Assembly (NCBI RefSeq): GCF_006494715.1
Contig: NZ_CP041151.1
Coordinates: forward strand, 1,612,001 to 1,676,000
Reading direction: 5' to 3'
From: Shewanella sp. SNU WT4
GTDB lineage: Bacteria > Pseudomonadota > Gammaproteobacteria > Enterobacterales > Shewanellaceae
DNA length: 64,000 bases
Translations under genes and position numbers: made by a program
Part shown: in pieces, positions 1 to 8,450 of the stretch
Layout of the letters: the number at the start of each line of letters is the position of its first letter
Position numbering within the stretch: the first letter of the stretch is position 1
Notes under the pieces: model-generated
Seen by the model: the letters and a program-made list of their open reading frames with translations, nothing else
What the model was told of the DNA's origin: nothing
Database searches by the model: none

Positions 1-558
1 GCCCTCGATTTTATCCCAGCAATTTTAGCGGCATTTCCCGATAAGCATATTATTTTCAGGCCACATCCCGATGATCTCTCGATAATCAAACAAGGCGTTC
101 AGACTCTGCGGACAAATGCTTTTAGACAACTGCTGGCATTATGTGAAACCGAACCTAGATGCCATCTCGATGCTAATCAATCTAATTATATAGAAACCTT
201 TGCTAAAGCTGCCGTATTAATCACAGATACATCAGCGATTGCTTATTCTTTTGCATTAACGACTAAGCAACCTGTGGTGTTTTATTCAGCGGATCAAGCG
301 CAAGTAAAACGCTTAATGCCAGATGTTGCTTACATAAATGACAGAGAAAAAATTGGTTACTGCGTTGATTCAGTCAGTGATTTAATTCACGCGTTAACTC
401 AGTGCTTTGAGGTAACCGATGATATTGAGCGGGTCAAGTTTTGTGAGCAAGTGGTTTATCACCGCGGAACTTCTATGCAATATCTTCTTGATAATCTTGA
501 TTACCTGTTATCTGGGAAGAAACATCCTGATTGGTGGTATTGGCTTGATAATTGCTAA
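1..558 (+). CDS. CDP-glycerophosphotransferase-like protein, C-terminal part
   Basis: This is the last 185 codons of a gene that begins before the window; the frame is open from base 1. The residues FRPHPDD near the start and the later TDTSAIAYSFAL segment resemble the donor-binding motifs of CDP-glycerol:poly(glycerophosphate) glycerophosphotransferases (GT-B fold). It is clearly a paralogue of the 532-residue protein encoded at 1358-2956: both have FRPHP, a CxxxPRCxxD segment, a (S/T)DTSxxAxSFAL segment and the shared C-terminal HPDWWY. It lies 35 bp before a methyltransferase in a same-strand operon with phosphoramidate-type genes. Its substrate is unknown; transfer of a CDP-activated phospho-group to a surface glycan is an inference from fold and neighbours. 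Confidence 0.7.
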   Translation, partial: ALDFIPAILAAFPDKHIIFRPHPDDLSIIKQGVQTLRTNAFRQLLALCETEPRCHLDANQSNYIETFAKAAVLITDTSAIAYSFALTTKQPVVFYSADQAQVKRLMPDVAYINDREKIGYCVDSVSDLIHALTQCFEVTDDIERVKFCEQVVYHRGTSMQYLLDNLDYLLSGKKHPDWWYWLDNC

Positions 559-593
559 ATAAAATATAACTGTCACAACAAAGGATAGAAATC

Positions 594-1343
594 ATGAAAA
601 CTGAATGGGATTATTCGAGTTTGGCTAATGCATATTTAGAGCGCCCTGATTATTCACCCGCCGCGATTGATGCCATGCTAGCCGTTAGCCAAGTACAAAC
701 CAATGATAGCGTTTGTGATGTGGGGGCTGGTGTCGCACATTTGACACTTATGTTGGGAGCCAAGCAGTTACAAGTGACAGCCGTCGAACCTAATGATGCC
801 ATGCGCGCGAACGGTATCAAGCGCACTGAATCATTCAGTAACATTAAGTGGCATGAAGGCACTGGCGAAAATACCGGCCAAGCTTCTGCCCAGTTTTCCT
901 TGGTGACTTTTGGTAGCTCTTTTAACGTGTGTGACAGACCTAAGGCATTAGCTGAAACCGCCCGTTTATTGACGCCTGGTGGTTGGTTTGCCTGTATGTG
1001 GAATCATAGGGATTTAAAGGAGCCTATTCAGGCTGAAATAGAATCGATTATTACAGGCATTATTCCTTCATACGGCTATGGCACGCGCCGCGAAGATCAA
1101 AGCCAAATCATTGAAGCCAGTAACCTGTTCGGCGCCGTTGTGCACTTAGATGCCAAAGTCGTGCATCAACAATCCGTAGAGAAATGCATTGAAGCTTGGC
1201 GTTCCCATGCAACCTTAGAACGTCAAGCCGCGGCAAAATTCCCTGTGGTCATTGATGCCATTTCAAAATTCTTACTCGGGCTAAAGAAAGAATCTATCTC
1301 TATTCCCTATTCAACCAATATTTGGATGGCCCAACTTAAATAA
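594..1343 (+). CDS. SAM-dependent methyltransferase, phosphoramidate-cluster type
   Basis: This 249-residue class I methyltransferase has the SAM-binding motif I at residues 40-49 (VCDVGAGVAH), an acidic residue after strand 2 (VEPN) and a post-motif LLTPGGW segment near residue 125. A ribosome site AAAGGA precedes the ATG. The size and the N-terminal WDYSSLANAYLERPDY stretch recall the small methyltransferases (Cj1419/Cj1420 class) that sit beside the O-methyl phosphoramidate genes of Campylobacter jejuni. That resemblance is from memory. In context it would O-methylate a phosphoramidate intermediate, but methylation of a sugar is also possible. It lies between the two CDP-glycerophosphotransferase-like paralogues. 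Confidence 0.75.
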   Translation: MKTEWDYSSLANAYLERPDYSPAAIDAMLAVSQVQTNDSVCDVGAGVAHLTLMLGAKQLQVTAVEPNDAMRANGIKRTESFSNIKWHEGTGENTGQASAQFSLVTFGSSFNVCDRPKALAETARLLTPGGWFACMWNHRDLKEPIQAEIESIITGIIPSYGYGTRREDQSQIIEASNLFGAVVHLDAKVVHQQSVEKCIEAWRSHATLERQAAAKFPVVIDAISKFLLGLKKESISIPYSTNIWMAQLK

Positions 1344-1357
1344 TAGGTGATAGGCAA

Positions 1358-2956
1358 ATGAGTCCACTGACAAATATTACTAGCCTCGCCAATGAGGTTA
1401 ATTATGGTCTAAATACGCCTATCTATATTGTTGGTGGCGGCTCATTTGCGATTAAGCTTGCTAATGTCTTGATTGACAATCAGCTCGAATTTGAATTTAT
1501 TGACGAGTTTGCGTCATCGCTTTTACTTGAACGCAATGTCTATAAAGCCCACTCAATCCCAAGCCCTCTAGGGATATTTTTTATTGCGATTTCGATAGAT
1601 GAATATGCACTGGCGGCTATATCAAGGCTAGCGCAGCAAGGGGTAAAAAAAGAGCAATGCCTGCCTCTTAAATATGACTCAGATAGTATTATGCTGGGGC
1701 ATATGTTTACCCATAATCGCCATAAATTACTTGAACTACTCGCTCAGCCGTTATCAAGCGTCAAGGAACTTGAATCCTCTTTTTATATAGAACGTAACCA
1801 ATTTTTTGAAAGCTCAAGCGCCCAAAAAAAACATCTAATAGGCATTTGCTGTTTAGGACGAGGGGGAGGGTACTTAGGTCACTTGGGTCATATTCCAACT
1901 TGGTTAGCGGCGCATCATAATACTGTGACGTTAAGTGACTCAGAGCTGGATCTGCAGGGCACTATGCCAAGGTTTTTAATGGGCCAGAGTGCCATGAATG
2001 CTGAGACTTCACTCGATCTCGTCATTACCGCCCATGTCTTTCCTTGCAGCCCCAGGCAGACTAAAAAACTAAGTTTTTGTCATATGATTTATGACTTCTT
2101 GCTGTTTAATCAGCAAACCTACGAGCATTTACAGCAAGCGCAAACTCATTATGTATTTTTGCCTTCCAGCGCTAGCATGAAAATGCATCAAGACATTTGT
2201 CTACAGAATAAGTTTGAAAATAATATTGTGTTAATTCCTGGGGGCTACCCAAGGCACGATAATAATATGCGTCAATACCATGACGTTTGTGCGACTCAAT
2301 TGCCAGTAGATAGCATTTTATATGCACCCACCTTATCATCATTGCCAGCTGGTAATGAAACCTATGCTTGTTATTCCATTATTTCGGCCTTGCAGTTCGT
2401 ACCTGAAATTTTGGCCAGATTTTCTGATAAAAAATTAATATTTAGACCCCATCCTGAAGATTTAGCATTAGTTAAATATTCTTTGAGTCATCCGCGAGCT
2501 CAGGCCTTTGCCGAGCTATTGGCTTGGTGCGAGCAGCACCCACGATGTGAAATTGATGTGAGTCAGCAAAGTTATCTTGAAAGCTTTGCACGCTCAGCCT
2601 TAATTATCTCAGATACTTCATCTGTGGCTTTTTCATTCGCACTGTTGACGGGTAGGCCTGTTATTTTATTTTCTAGCGATCATCACTCTTTGATTCAAGA
2701 CTATAACCAATGTCAGTTTATTCTTGATAAACCTAAATTTGCTCACTTAGTAAATAATGAGAATGATTTATATCAAACTATCTCTGAGTTGCTACTTAGC
2801 ACTGATAAGTCGCTTGCACATACAGATTTCTGCAAAAGCAGCATATTTAATTTAGGCCATTCTGAAGATTATTTATATCAGCACTTTGATTATATTCTGC
2901 AAGATAAGCGCCACCCTGATTGGTGGTATTTACGCGATCATATTGAGGCTCATTAG
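1358..2956 (+). CDS. CDP-glycerophosphotransferase-like surface glycan protein
   Basis: The 532-residue protein has two visible parts. The N-terminal part, about residues 20-130, starts with a Rossmann-like IYIVGGGSF turn, similar to nucleotide- or sugar-binding domains of glycan enzymes. The C-terminal part, about 170-520, is GT-B-like, with RPHPED near residue 362 and a SDTSSVAFSFAL segment near residue 417, both typical of CDP-glycerol glycerophosphotransferases. It has no signal peptide or obvious membrane segment. It starts 14 bp after the methyltransferase and ends 2 bp before the APS-kinase-like gene, so the genes are probably translated together. It is a good candidate for the enzyme that moves a CDP-linked phosphoramidate to a sugar, but that is inferred from fold and neighbours only. 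Confidence 0.65.
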   Translation: MSPLTNITSLANEVNYGLNTPIYIVGGGSFAIKLANVLIDNQLEFEFIDEFASSLLLERNVYKAHSIPSPLGIFFIAISIDEYALAAISRLAQQGVKKEQCLPLKYDSDSIMLGHMFTHNRHKLLELLAQPLSSVKELESSFYIERNQFFESSSAQKKHLIGICCLGRGGGYLGHLGHIPTWLAAHHNTVTLSDSELDLQGTMPRFLMGQSAMNAETSLDLVITAHVFPCSPRQTKKLSFCHMIYDFLLFNQQTYEHLQQAQTHYVFLPSSASMKMHQDICLQNKFENNIVLIPGGYPRHDNNMRQYHDVCATQLPVDSILYAPTLSSLPAGNETYACYSIISALQFVPEILARFSDKKLIFRPHPEDLALVKYSLSHPRAQAFAELLAWCEQHPRCEIDVSQQSYLESFARSALIISDTSSVAFSFALLTGRPVILFSSDHHSLIQDYNQCQFILDKPKFAHLVNNENDLYQTISELLLSTDKSLAHTDFCKSSIFNLGHSEDYLYQHFDYILQDKRHPDWWYLRDHIEAH

Positions 2957-2958
2957 AC

Positions 2959-3471
2959 ATGGATAAGCAAAGGGTATTTTGGGTGACTGGATTGCCTGGC
3001 GCAGGTAAAACGACCTTAGCTAAGGCGTTAGTTAAGCGTCTTAAGCTTGAGCAGAGCAATATTGTTCATTTAGATGGTGATGATTTACGCGCCGTATTTA
3101 GTAACTATGACTTTAAGCGTGATGCTCGCCTCGAACTTGCGATGAAATACGCAAGAATGGCTGAATTACTGGCAAAACAGGGCTTAATTGTCGTGGTATC
3201 AACTGTCTCGTTATTTCATGCAGTACAAAACTGGAATCGTGAACACTTACCTGGTTATGTCGAAATTTTTGTAAACCCAGGTGATGATATTTTGCAGCAA
3301 CGCAATCAAAAGAATCTCTATGATCACAGCCAAAATGATAGCCAGCATATTGTTGGCCGCGGCATAGATGCTGAGTTTCCGCGGTCGCCCGATCTCGTGG
3401 TCGATGATATTGATATCGCTGAGTTAGCATCTGTGGTGGATGCCATTGTGCAGCGTTTTTTAAGTTATTAA
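2959..3471 (+). CDS. APS-kinase-like cytidine diphosphoramidate kinase candidate
   Basis: This 170-residue P-loop kinase belongs to the adenylylsulfate kinase (CysC) family. It has Walker A GLPGAGKT at residues 11-18, LDGDDLR near 38-44 and a late RGIDAEFPRSPDLVVD segment matching the family's C-terminal substrate region. No ATP sulfurylase genes are nearby, so a sulfate role is unlikely. The neighbours match the Campylobacter jejuni set Cj1415-Cj1418, in which the CysC homologue Cj1415 phosphorylates the ribose 3'-hydroxyl of cytidine diphosphoramidate. That activity is the preferred reading. The alternative is a stray APS kinase for sulfated glycans. The gene is only 2 bp from the upstream transferase-like gene. 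Confidence 0.75.
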   Translation: MDKQRVFWVTGLPGAGKTTLAKALVKRLKLEQSNIVHLDGDDLRAVFSNYDFKRDARLELAMKYARMAELLAKQGLIVVVSTVSLFHAVQNWNREHLPGYVEIFVNPGDDILQQRNQKNLYDHSQNDSQHIVGRGIDAEFPRSPDLVVDDIDIAELASVVDAIVQRFLSY

Positions 3472-3498
3472 TTTCATCTTTCTGCAAGGAATCGCATT

Positions 3499-5817
3499 GT
3501 GAAATCATGGACATTTTTGAGTAAAGGACGCACGTTAGCGCAGTTGCAGGGTAATTTGAACCATGGTGCAGTATTGCCATTAATCATCATTTCCTATCAG
3601 CAATTTGCTGCCAGTTCCACTGAGTATTTTAAGCAGCTATTTAGCATATTAGGTGCTGAAAAATTAGTGGTTCGCAGTAGTTACAGTCAAGAAGATGGTT
3701 ATCATGGCTCAATGGCAGGTATGTTTAGTAGCGTATTAAACATAGATAATCCCGAGCAGTTGCAGCAAGCTATAGTCGATGTTTTTGCCAGTTACCCTCA
3801 AGGGTTTGCGGCGAGTGAAGAAGTATTGATTCAGCCTATGGCCACAGGCATAGTGCATAGTGGCGTCATTTTTACAAGGGAGCCGACTACTGGTGCATCT
3901 TATGTCGTCATTGCCGATGATGCCTCAGGTAAAACTGATACTGTCACCTCTGGCGCTAAGGCTGAGGTGGATACTTATTTTATAAAATATGCTGTGCCCC
4001 CAAGTATTCCACTGTTAAAAACCCTGATGCCTTTGGTTGAAGAACTTATAACAGTATTTACTCATGACAGATTAGATATTGAATATGGCATTAATGATGC
4101 TGGCCAAGTGTGGTTATTTCAAATCAGGCCACTGTGCATGCCTGTCACTGTTGATGCCGATAATTCACTGGCACGGGTGGATAGTATTGCGAATAAATTA
4201 ACCATGTTAATGAAACCGCATCCATTCTTATTTGGCAGCACCACGGTATTTGGGGTTATGCCTGATTGGAATCCCGCTGAAATTATAGGTCTGTACCCTA
4301 AGCCTTTAGCCTTAAGTTTATATAAAGATTTAGTTACCGACAGCACTTGGGCTTATCAGCGCAATAATTACGGCTATAAAAATTTACGCAGTTTCCCACT
4401 GATGATAGATTTTTTAGGCTTGCCTTATATAGATGTTAGGGTGAGTTTTAATTCATTTTTACCGAAGGATTTAAGTCCCAATCTTGGGCATAAATTGGTT
4501 GATTACTATCTACAATGTTTAAAAGATAACCCTAAGGCCCATGACAGTGTTGAATTCGATATAGTGCTTTCTTGTTATACGCCATCGATTCAAGCAAAAA
4601 TGCAAACCCTGATTGCTGCTGGGTTTTCAGAGGCCGAGTGCGGTGAATTATCATCGCAATTACTCAGTTTAACTAATCGCATTATCGATCCTCGCACCGG
4701 TTTGTGGATCCAAGATTTACATCGCATTGAAAAGCTAAAATCTTTACATAAAACCACCATTGAAGGCTTTACTGATCCCGTGTCTAGAATTTATTGGCTG
4801 CTGGAAAATTGTAAGCGTTATGGCACCTTACCTTTTGCTGGCTTAGCGCGTGCGGCCTTTATTGCGGTGCAATTACTACAATCTTTGCGAGATGAAGCGA
4901 TTCTGACTCATGATGAATATGATAAGTTTCTAGCATCGCTCACTACCGTCAGCGGCACTATGCAGTCAGATTTGTCGCGTTTATCTAAACATCATTTTTT
5001 ACAAGAATATGGCCATTTACGGCCTGGCACTTATGATATTACCTCGCCGCGTTATGATATGGCATTTGATAAGTATTTTGTCTCGAGTCAACAATCTCAG
5101 CCGAGTGCCACCACAGAACACGGCTTAATGCTGGATGCGCGCACTTATGAAAAAATCAATACCATATTAATTGACCATGGGATTAATCATAGTGCTGACT
5201 CCTTATTGCACTTTATTAGGTGTGCAATTGAAGGTCGAGAATATGCCAAATTCGTCTTCACCCGCAGTTTAAGTGATGCCATTGAGGGCTTAGCATTGCT
5301 CGGGCAATCTCATGGGTTTAATCGCGACGACATGGCATTTACCAATGCTAATATTATTAATCAATTGATGACAGGCAGTCACTCGCAATATGAGGTGATT
5401 AAAAACAGCATTGAGCTTGGTAAGCAGCTTTATGCCAATGCCGAATTGGTGAAATTGCCACCGTTAATAGATTCTCCCCATAATGCCTATGAATTTATGA
5501 CGTCTAAATGCGAGCCAAGTTTTATTACCCGTCAAAAAGTCATTGCTCCTCAAGTAACCTGCCAAGATGGCGTGGATTTGAGTGGTAAAATAGTATTAAT
5601 TGCCAGCGCAGACCCTGGTTACGATTGGATATTTACTCATCAACTGAAAGGATTTGTCACTGCGTTTGGGGGATGTAATTCCCACATGGCGATTCGTGCC
5701 GCTGAGTTAAATATTCCGGCAGTTATTGGTGCTGGTGAATATAAATTTAACCTGTGGAAACAAGCTAATTTCCTTGAGCTAGATTGCGCTTCTAACAGCG
5801 TGAGAATGATTCAATGA
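3499..5817 (+). CDS. PEP-synthase-like L-glutamine kinase candidate
   Basis: This 772-residue protein starts at GTG, with AAGGA 9 bp upstream. The N-terminal third is a PPDK/PEP-synthase type ATP-grasp domain, with VVRSSYSQEDG near residue 53, VIFTREPTTGA and the closing FQIRPL near residue 215. The C-terminus is the swivelling phosphohistidine domain, with GGCNSHMAIRAAEL; the likely phosphorylated His is residue 729. The central 350 residues match no standard pyruvate domain that I can recognise. In Campylobacter jejuni the homologue in the same gene set, Cj1418, phosphorylates the amide of L-glutamine. The stop codon overlaps the next start as ATGA, which suggests coupled translation with the amidotransferase-like hydrolase. 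Confidence 0.8.
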   Translation: MKSWTFLSKGRTLAQLQGNLNHGAVLPLIIISYQQFAASSTEYFKQLFSILGAEKLVVRSSYSQEDGYHGSMAGMFSSVLNIDNPEQLQQAIVDVFASYPQGFAASEEVLIQPMATGIVHSGVIFTREPTTGASYVVIADDASGKTDTVTSGAKAEVDTYFIKYAVPPSIPLLKTLMPLVEELITVFTHDRLDIEYGINDAGQVWLFQIRPLCMPVTVDADNSLARVDSIANKLTMLMKPHPFLFGSTTVFGVMPDWNPAEIIGLYPKPLALSLYKDLVTDSTWAYQRNNYGYKNLRSFPLMIDFLGLPYIDVRVSFNSFLPKDLSPNLGHKLVDYYLQCLKDNPKAHDSVEFDIVLSCYTPSIQAKMQTLIAAGFSEAECGELSSQLLSLTNRIIDPRTGLWIQDLHRIEKLKSLHKTTIEGFTDPVSRIYWLLENCKRYGTLPFAGLARAAFIAVQLLQSLRDEAILTHDEYDKFLASLTTVSGTMQSDLSRLSKHHFLQEYGHLRPGTYDITSPRYDMAFDKYFVSSQQSQPSATTEHGLMLDARTYEKINTILIDHGINHSADSLLHFIRCAIEGREYAKFVFTRSLSDAIEGLALLGQSHGFNRDDMAFTNANIINQLMTGSHSQYEVIKNSIELGKQLYANAELVKLPPLIDSPHNAYEFMTSKCEPSFITRQKVIAPQVTCQDGVDLSGKIVLIASADPGYDWIFTHQLKGFVTAFGGCNSHMAIRAAELNIPAVIGAGEYKFNLWKQANFLELDCASNSVRMIQ

Positions 5818-6422
5818 TGCCAGTATTTGTGGTCATGCAGACAAATCTTCAGGCGTATGGGGAAGTGCATGACACCTTAGATAACAGATGGGCAGGATTT
5901 TTTATTCAAGCAGGAATTTTACCTATTTATTTGCCGAATAACCTAGATGTTGCCACCGCCATGCTAAGCAGTGATATTGCCCGCGGGGCCATATTTACTG
6001 GCGGCGGGGAATATAGTCTAGATGCTAGCGATACGCGCAGTCAGCTTGAACGCTTAGTGATGGATTGGAGTGTGCAACATGGCTATCCACTTATCGGTGT
6101 GTGCCGAGGGATGCAGGCTATGCTGCTTTACAAAGGCGCGCAATTACGTCCATGTCTAGGCCAAGTCTGTGCTCAGCAACAAATATTATTCTGCCAACAA
6201 GTTATCAAGGTAAATAGTTACCATCAATTTGAGTGCATCAATATCCCTGCTGAATTTGAGGTGATAGGGACAGGTGATAATGGCATGGTAAAAGCGGTAA
6301 AAGGTAAGCAATTATCTTGGTTGGCAATTATGTGGCACCCAGAAAGATTAATGCCGCAACGCAAGCAAGATCTGCAATTATTCAATCAATTTTTGACACA
6401 AGGTGCAGTATGCAAGGATTAA
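5814..6422 (+). CDS. Class I glutamine amidotransferase-like hydrolase (gamma-glutamyl-CDP-amidate hydrolase candidate)
   Basis: This is a 202-residue stand-alone class I glutamine amidotransferase domain. The nucleophile elbow GVCRG places the catalytic Cys at residue 97; WHPER supplies His175 and Glu177. The oxyanion-region segment FTGGGEYSL lies near residue 61. No synthetase domain is attached. In the Campylobacter jejuni phosphoramidate pathway, Cj1417 uses this fold to hydrolyse CDP-L-glutamine to glutamate and cytidine diphosphoramidate. Adjacent kinase and nucleotidyltransferase genes support that role. It overlaps the upstream gene by 4 bp and the downstream gene by 13 bp. A gamma-glutamyl-GABA hydrolase (PuuD-like) role is the main alternative and fits the context less well. 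Confidence 0.8.
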   Translation: MMPVFVVMQTNLQAYGEVHDTLDNRWAGFFIQAGILPIYLPNNLDVATAMLSSDIARGAIFTGGGEYSLDASDTRSQLERLVMDWSVQHGYPLIGVCRGMQAMLLYKGAQLRPCLGQVCAQQQILFCQQVIKVNSYHQFECINIPAEFEVIGTGDNGMVKAVKGKQLSWLAIMWHPERLMPQRKQDLQLFNQFLTQGAVCKD

Positions 6423-7153
6423 TACTCGCGGCAGGACGGGGCTCGCGCCTGGGGGAGCTTACATCATCACAACCTAAAGGATTAACCCCAGTATTAGGCG
6501 TTAGTATGCTTGAGCGCCAACTGCAGGCCATGAAAGCTGCGGGCTTACATGAGATTGCCGCCGCCTCTGGTTATAAGAGCGACATGATAGCGCGCTATAT
6601 TCCGCAGTTATTTCATAACCCGCACTGGCAAACATCGAATATGGTGACGTCCTTATTAGGTTGCCGTGAATTTTTACAAGCCGATACCAGCATAGTGAGT
6701 TATTCAGATATCATTTATCCTTCGCGGGTTATTGGTCAGTTAGCGCAAGCGGACGGGGATATAGTGGTGGCCTACGATCCTAATTGGTTGCAGCAATGGC
6801 AATTACGCTTTGATAATCCTCTTGATGATGCAGAAAGTTTTTCGCTCAACCCAGATGGCTTGTTACAGGATATTGGCCAAAAGGCGAGTACGATTGAGCA
6901 AGTCCAAGGGCAATTTATGGGCTTATTTAAGCTAACAGTGGCAGGTTTTGCATTAATTAGCGCTAGCCTTGCCAAGCTGACTACAACTGAAATTAATAAA
7001 CTCGATATGACGGCATTATTAAGTTTATTACTGAGCCAAGGCGTTAACATTCATGTGATGGCCATTGCTGATTTTTGGTTTGAAATCGACTCAGCCTATG
7101 ATTTAGCCCAATGTGAAGCTTTCATGCTAACTCATCAGGTGGAGTTAGCTTAG
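6410..7153 (+). CDS. Nucleotidyltransferase, CTP:phosphoglutamine cytidylyltransferase candidate
   Basis: This 247-residue NTP-transferase begins with the signature MQGLILAAGRGSRL followed by the lysine of QPKGL, the nucleotide-binding loop of sugar-phosphate and choline-phosphate nucleotidyltransferases. An in-frame start 93 bp upstream exists, but the ATG at 6410 is chosen because the family signature begins there and an AAGGTG ribosome site precedes it. SYSDIIYP near residue 100 is the metal-binding acidic strand. In the Campylobacter jejuni set, Cj1416 joins L-glutamine phosphate to CTP. It is the last gene of the operon; hairpins follow at once and the next gene converges from the other strand. 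Confidence 0.8.
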   Translation: MQGLILAAGRGSRLGELTSSQPKGLTPVLGVSMLERQLQAMKAAGLHEIAAASGYKSDMIARYIPQLFHNPHWQTSNMVTSLLGCREFLQADTSIVSYSDIIYPSRVIGQLAQADGDIVVAYDPNWLQQWQLRFDNPLDDAESFSLNPDGLLQDIGQKASTIEQVQGQFMGLFKLTVAGFALISASLAKLTTTEINKLDMTALLSLLLSQGVNIHVMAIADFWFEIDSAYDLAQCEAFMLTHQVELA

Positions 7154-7224
7154 GGCATAATCAATGCCCTTAAACAAATCACCATAGCCCTATGTCTTAA
7201 GGTCTTAATACATAGGGTTGTGGT
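7153..7224. terminator. Two hairpins at the convergent operon junction
   Basis: The first hairpin is GGGCAT (7153-7158), loop AATCA, ATGCCC (7164-7169). The second is a longer imperfect inverted repeat, 7181-7201 against 7204-7224, with CCCTATGT pairing to ACATAGGG. Neither is followed by a strong T run, so termination is inferred from the position between two convergent operons. Confidence 0.45.
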
Positions 7225-7244
7225 ATTAGCTCTACGCTGTTTGC

Positions 7245-8447
7245 CTAAATCAGATGAATATTACTGAGTTGCCACTGCGCCGCCAGATTGTGCATTTTCT
7301 CTCGGGTGGGGGCGTAAATGGGCGCTATGTATACCGGGTGTTTGAAATGCTGTAATTCAGCGCTGGATGAAATGACTTGATCATGAAAGGTGTGGCCTGC
7401 TAATTCATAATCAAATAGACAAATCTGTTGCTGCTTAATCGCCGCAATCATTTCTGGATAGCGCTTAAGCCATAAGTAAAAATCTCCCCCTATGCCCCAT
7501 ATACCTACTATCTGCTGTTGCGCTAACTGGTCTTTAACTTGGTTAATGAGCGCTTGTTGGCATGCTTGATATCCCATAAAGCGCTGCTCTACGGCAAGTC
7601 TGGCATTGTGATTCACGCGGTTAATTTGGTTTGTCTGCCCATGGTCACATTTTTTAAGCAGCAGCATTATTCGTGGAATATTACCTGTGGTGACTTGTTG
7701 CTGTTTAATTATCGTTAAACCTGCGCTAGCAGCCATTATTTGCAGCGAATCTTTGGTGTAGTAATGAATATGCTGGGCGTGCACTAAATTGGTATAAGCG
7801 AGCGCAGCAATATAAGCATCCGGGCTACAATCTGGCACTTCAATAAATATATGGCCCTCGGGAGCTAAGCAGTCTCTAAGGTGCCGTAAATAAGCCACTG
7901 GATTGATTATGTGTTCTAACACATGGGTACTAATGGCAAGGCTTATTGGCTGGTGGTCAAAATGAGGTTTAATTTCTTCTAGCTGATTTAAGTCGGCACG
8001 GATATGAGCAATGCTGCTTGACTTAATATGATGGTGGAAATCAACACTGGCTAGTTGCAGCTGCTTATCTGCAAAGTGCTTTTCTAAATAAAGTAAGGTA
8101 GCGCCAGCCCCCGCACCAAAATCGACAATGTGGGCGCACTTGCTAAGATATGGCGTAAAGAATTCCGCCATATCTTCATAGGGGGATTTAGCGCCTTGGG
8201 GCGTATCACACCACATATCAGGCTCTAGCGTGCTGGAAAAATAGAGCATCTTGAAAATGCCATCGCTATAAGCAATGACTATTTGCACATGGCTGCAATG
8301 CTGGCATTCGCCAATAGGGAACTCCATGGCTTGGCGCGTGAGTTCGGTGGCACTTTTGTCCCACACTCCGGAGAATAAAGTATCGATTATTTGCCAGTCG
8401 TGATGGCCACATAATTGGCACGGCGTGGTCGCCAGCAAACTATTCAT
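7245..8447 (-). CDS. Three-domain sugar-type methyltransferase (Zn-binding, SAM, C-terminal)
   Basis: This 400-residue protein has the layout of sugar C-methyltransferases of the NovU/TylC3 kind. The N-terminal zinc-binding segment has CxxC pairs at residues 10/13 and near 48/51. The central SAM domain has VDFGAGAG near residue 109 and AISTHVLEHIINP. The C-terminal Rossmann-like domain begins with GIWGIGGDFY near residue 320. It is a tandem paralogue of the next gene upstream, sharing the HVLEHxxNPVxxLR, VPDxS, NLVxxQHIHYxxxDSLQ and GIG(G/A)DFYL segments. It is the last gene of the long nonulosonic acid operon and lies 3 bp from its paralogue. The acceptor is unknown; C- or O-methylation of the glycan or its acyl group is inferred. 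Confidence 0.75.
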   Translation of the reverse strand: MNSLLATTPCQLCGHHDWQIIDTLFSGVWDKSATELTRQAMEFPIGECQHCSHVQIVIAYSDGIFKMLYFSSTLEPDMWCDTPQGAKSPYEDMAEFFTPYLSKCAHIVDFGAGAGATLLYLEKHFADKQLQLASVDFHHHIKSSSIAHIRADLNQLEEIKPHFDHQPISLAISTHVLEHIINPVAYLRHLRDCLAPEGHIFIEVPDCSPDAYIAALAYTNLVHAQHIHYYTKDSLQIMAASAGLTIIKQQQVTTGNIPRIMLLLKKCDHGQTNQINRVNHNARLAVEQRFMGYQACQQALINQVKDQLAQQQIVGIWGIGGDFYLWLKRYPEMIAAIKQQQICLFDYELAGHTFHDQVISSSAELQHFKHPVYIAPIYAPTREKMHNLAAQWQLSNIHLI

Positions 8448-8450
8448 TGA

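Noticed and set aside
274..558. Separate 94-residue gene starting at 274
   Set aside because: The same frame is open from base 1 and the upstream codons align with the paralogue at 1358-2956, so it is the end of a longer gene.
3113..3580. 155-residue - strand frame
   Set aside because: It is antisense to the CysC-like kinase and the start of the glutamine kinase gene, both of which have clear motifs.
6317..6409. Longer N-terminus for the nucleotidyltransferase
   Set aside because: It overlaps the amidotransferase-like gene by 106 bp and the nucleotide-binding signature begins right after the ATG at 6410, which has a ribosome site.
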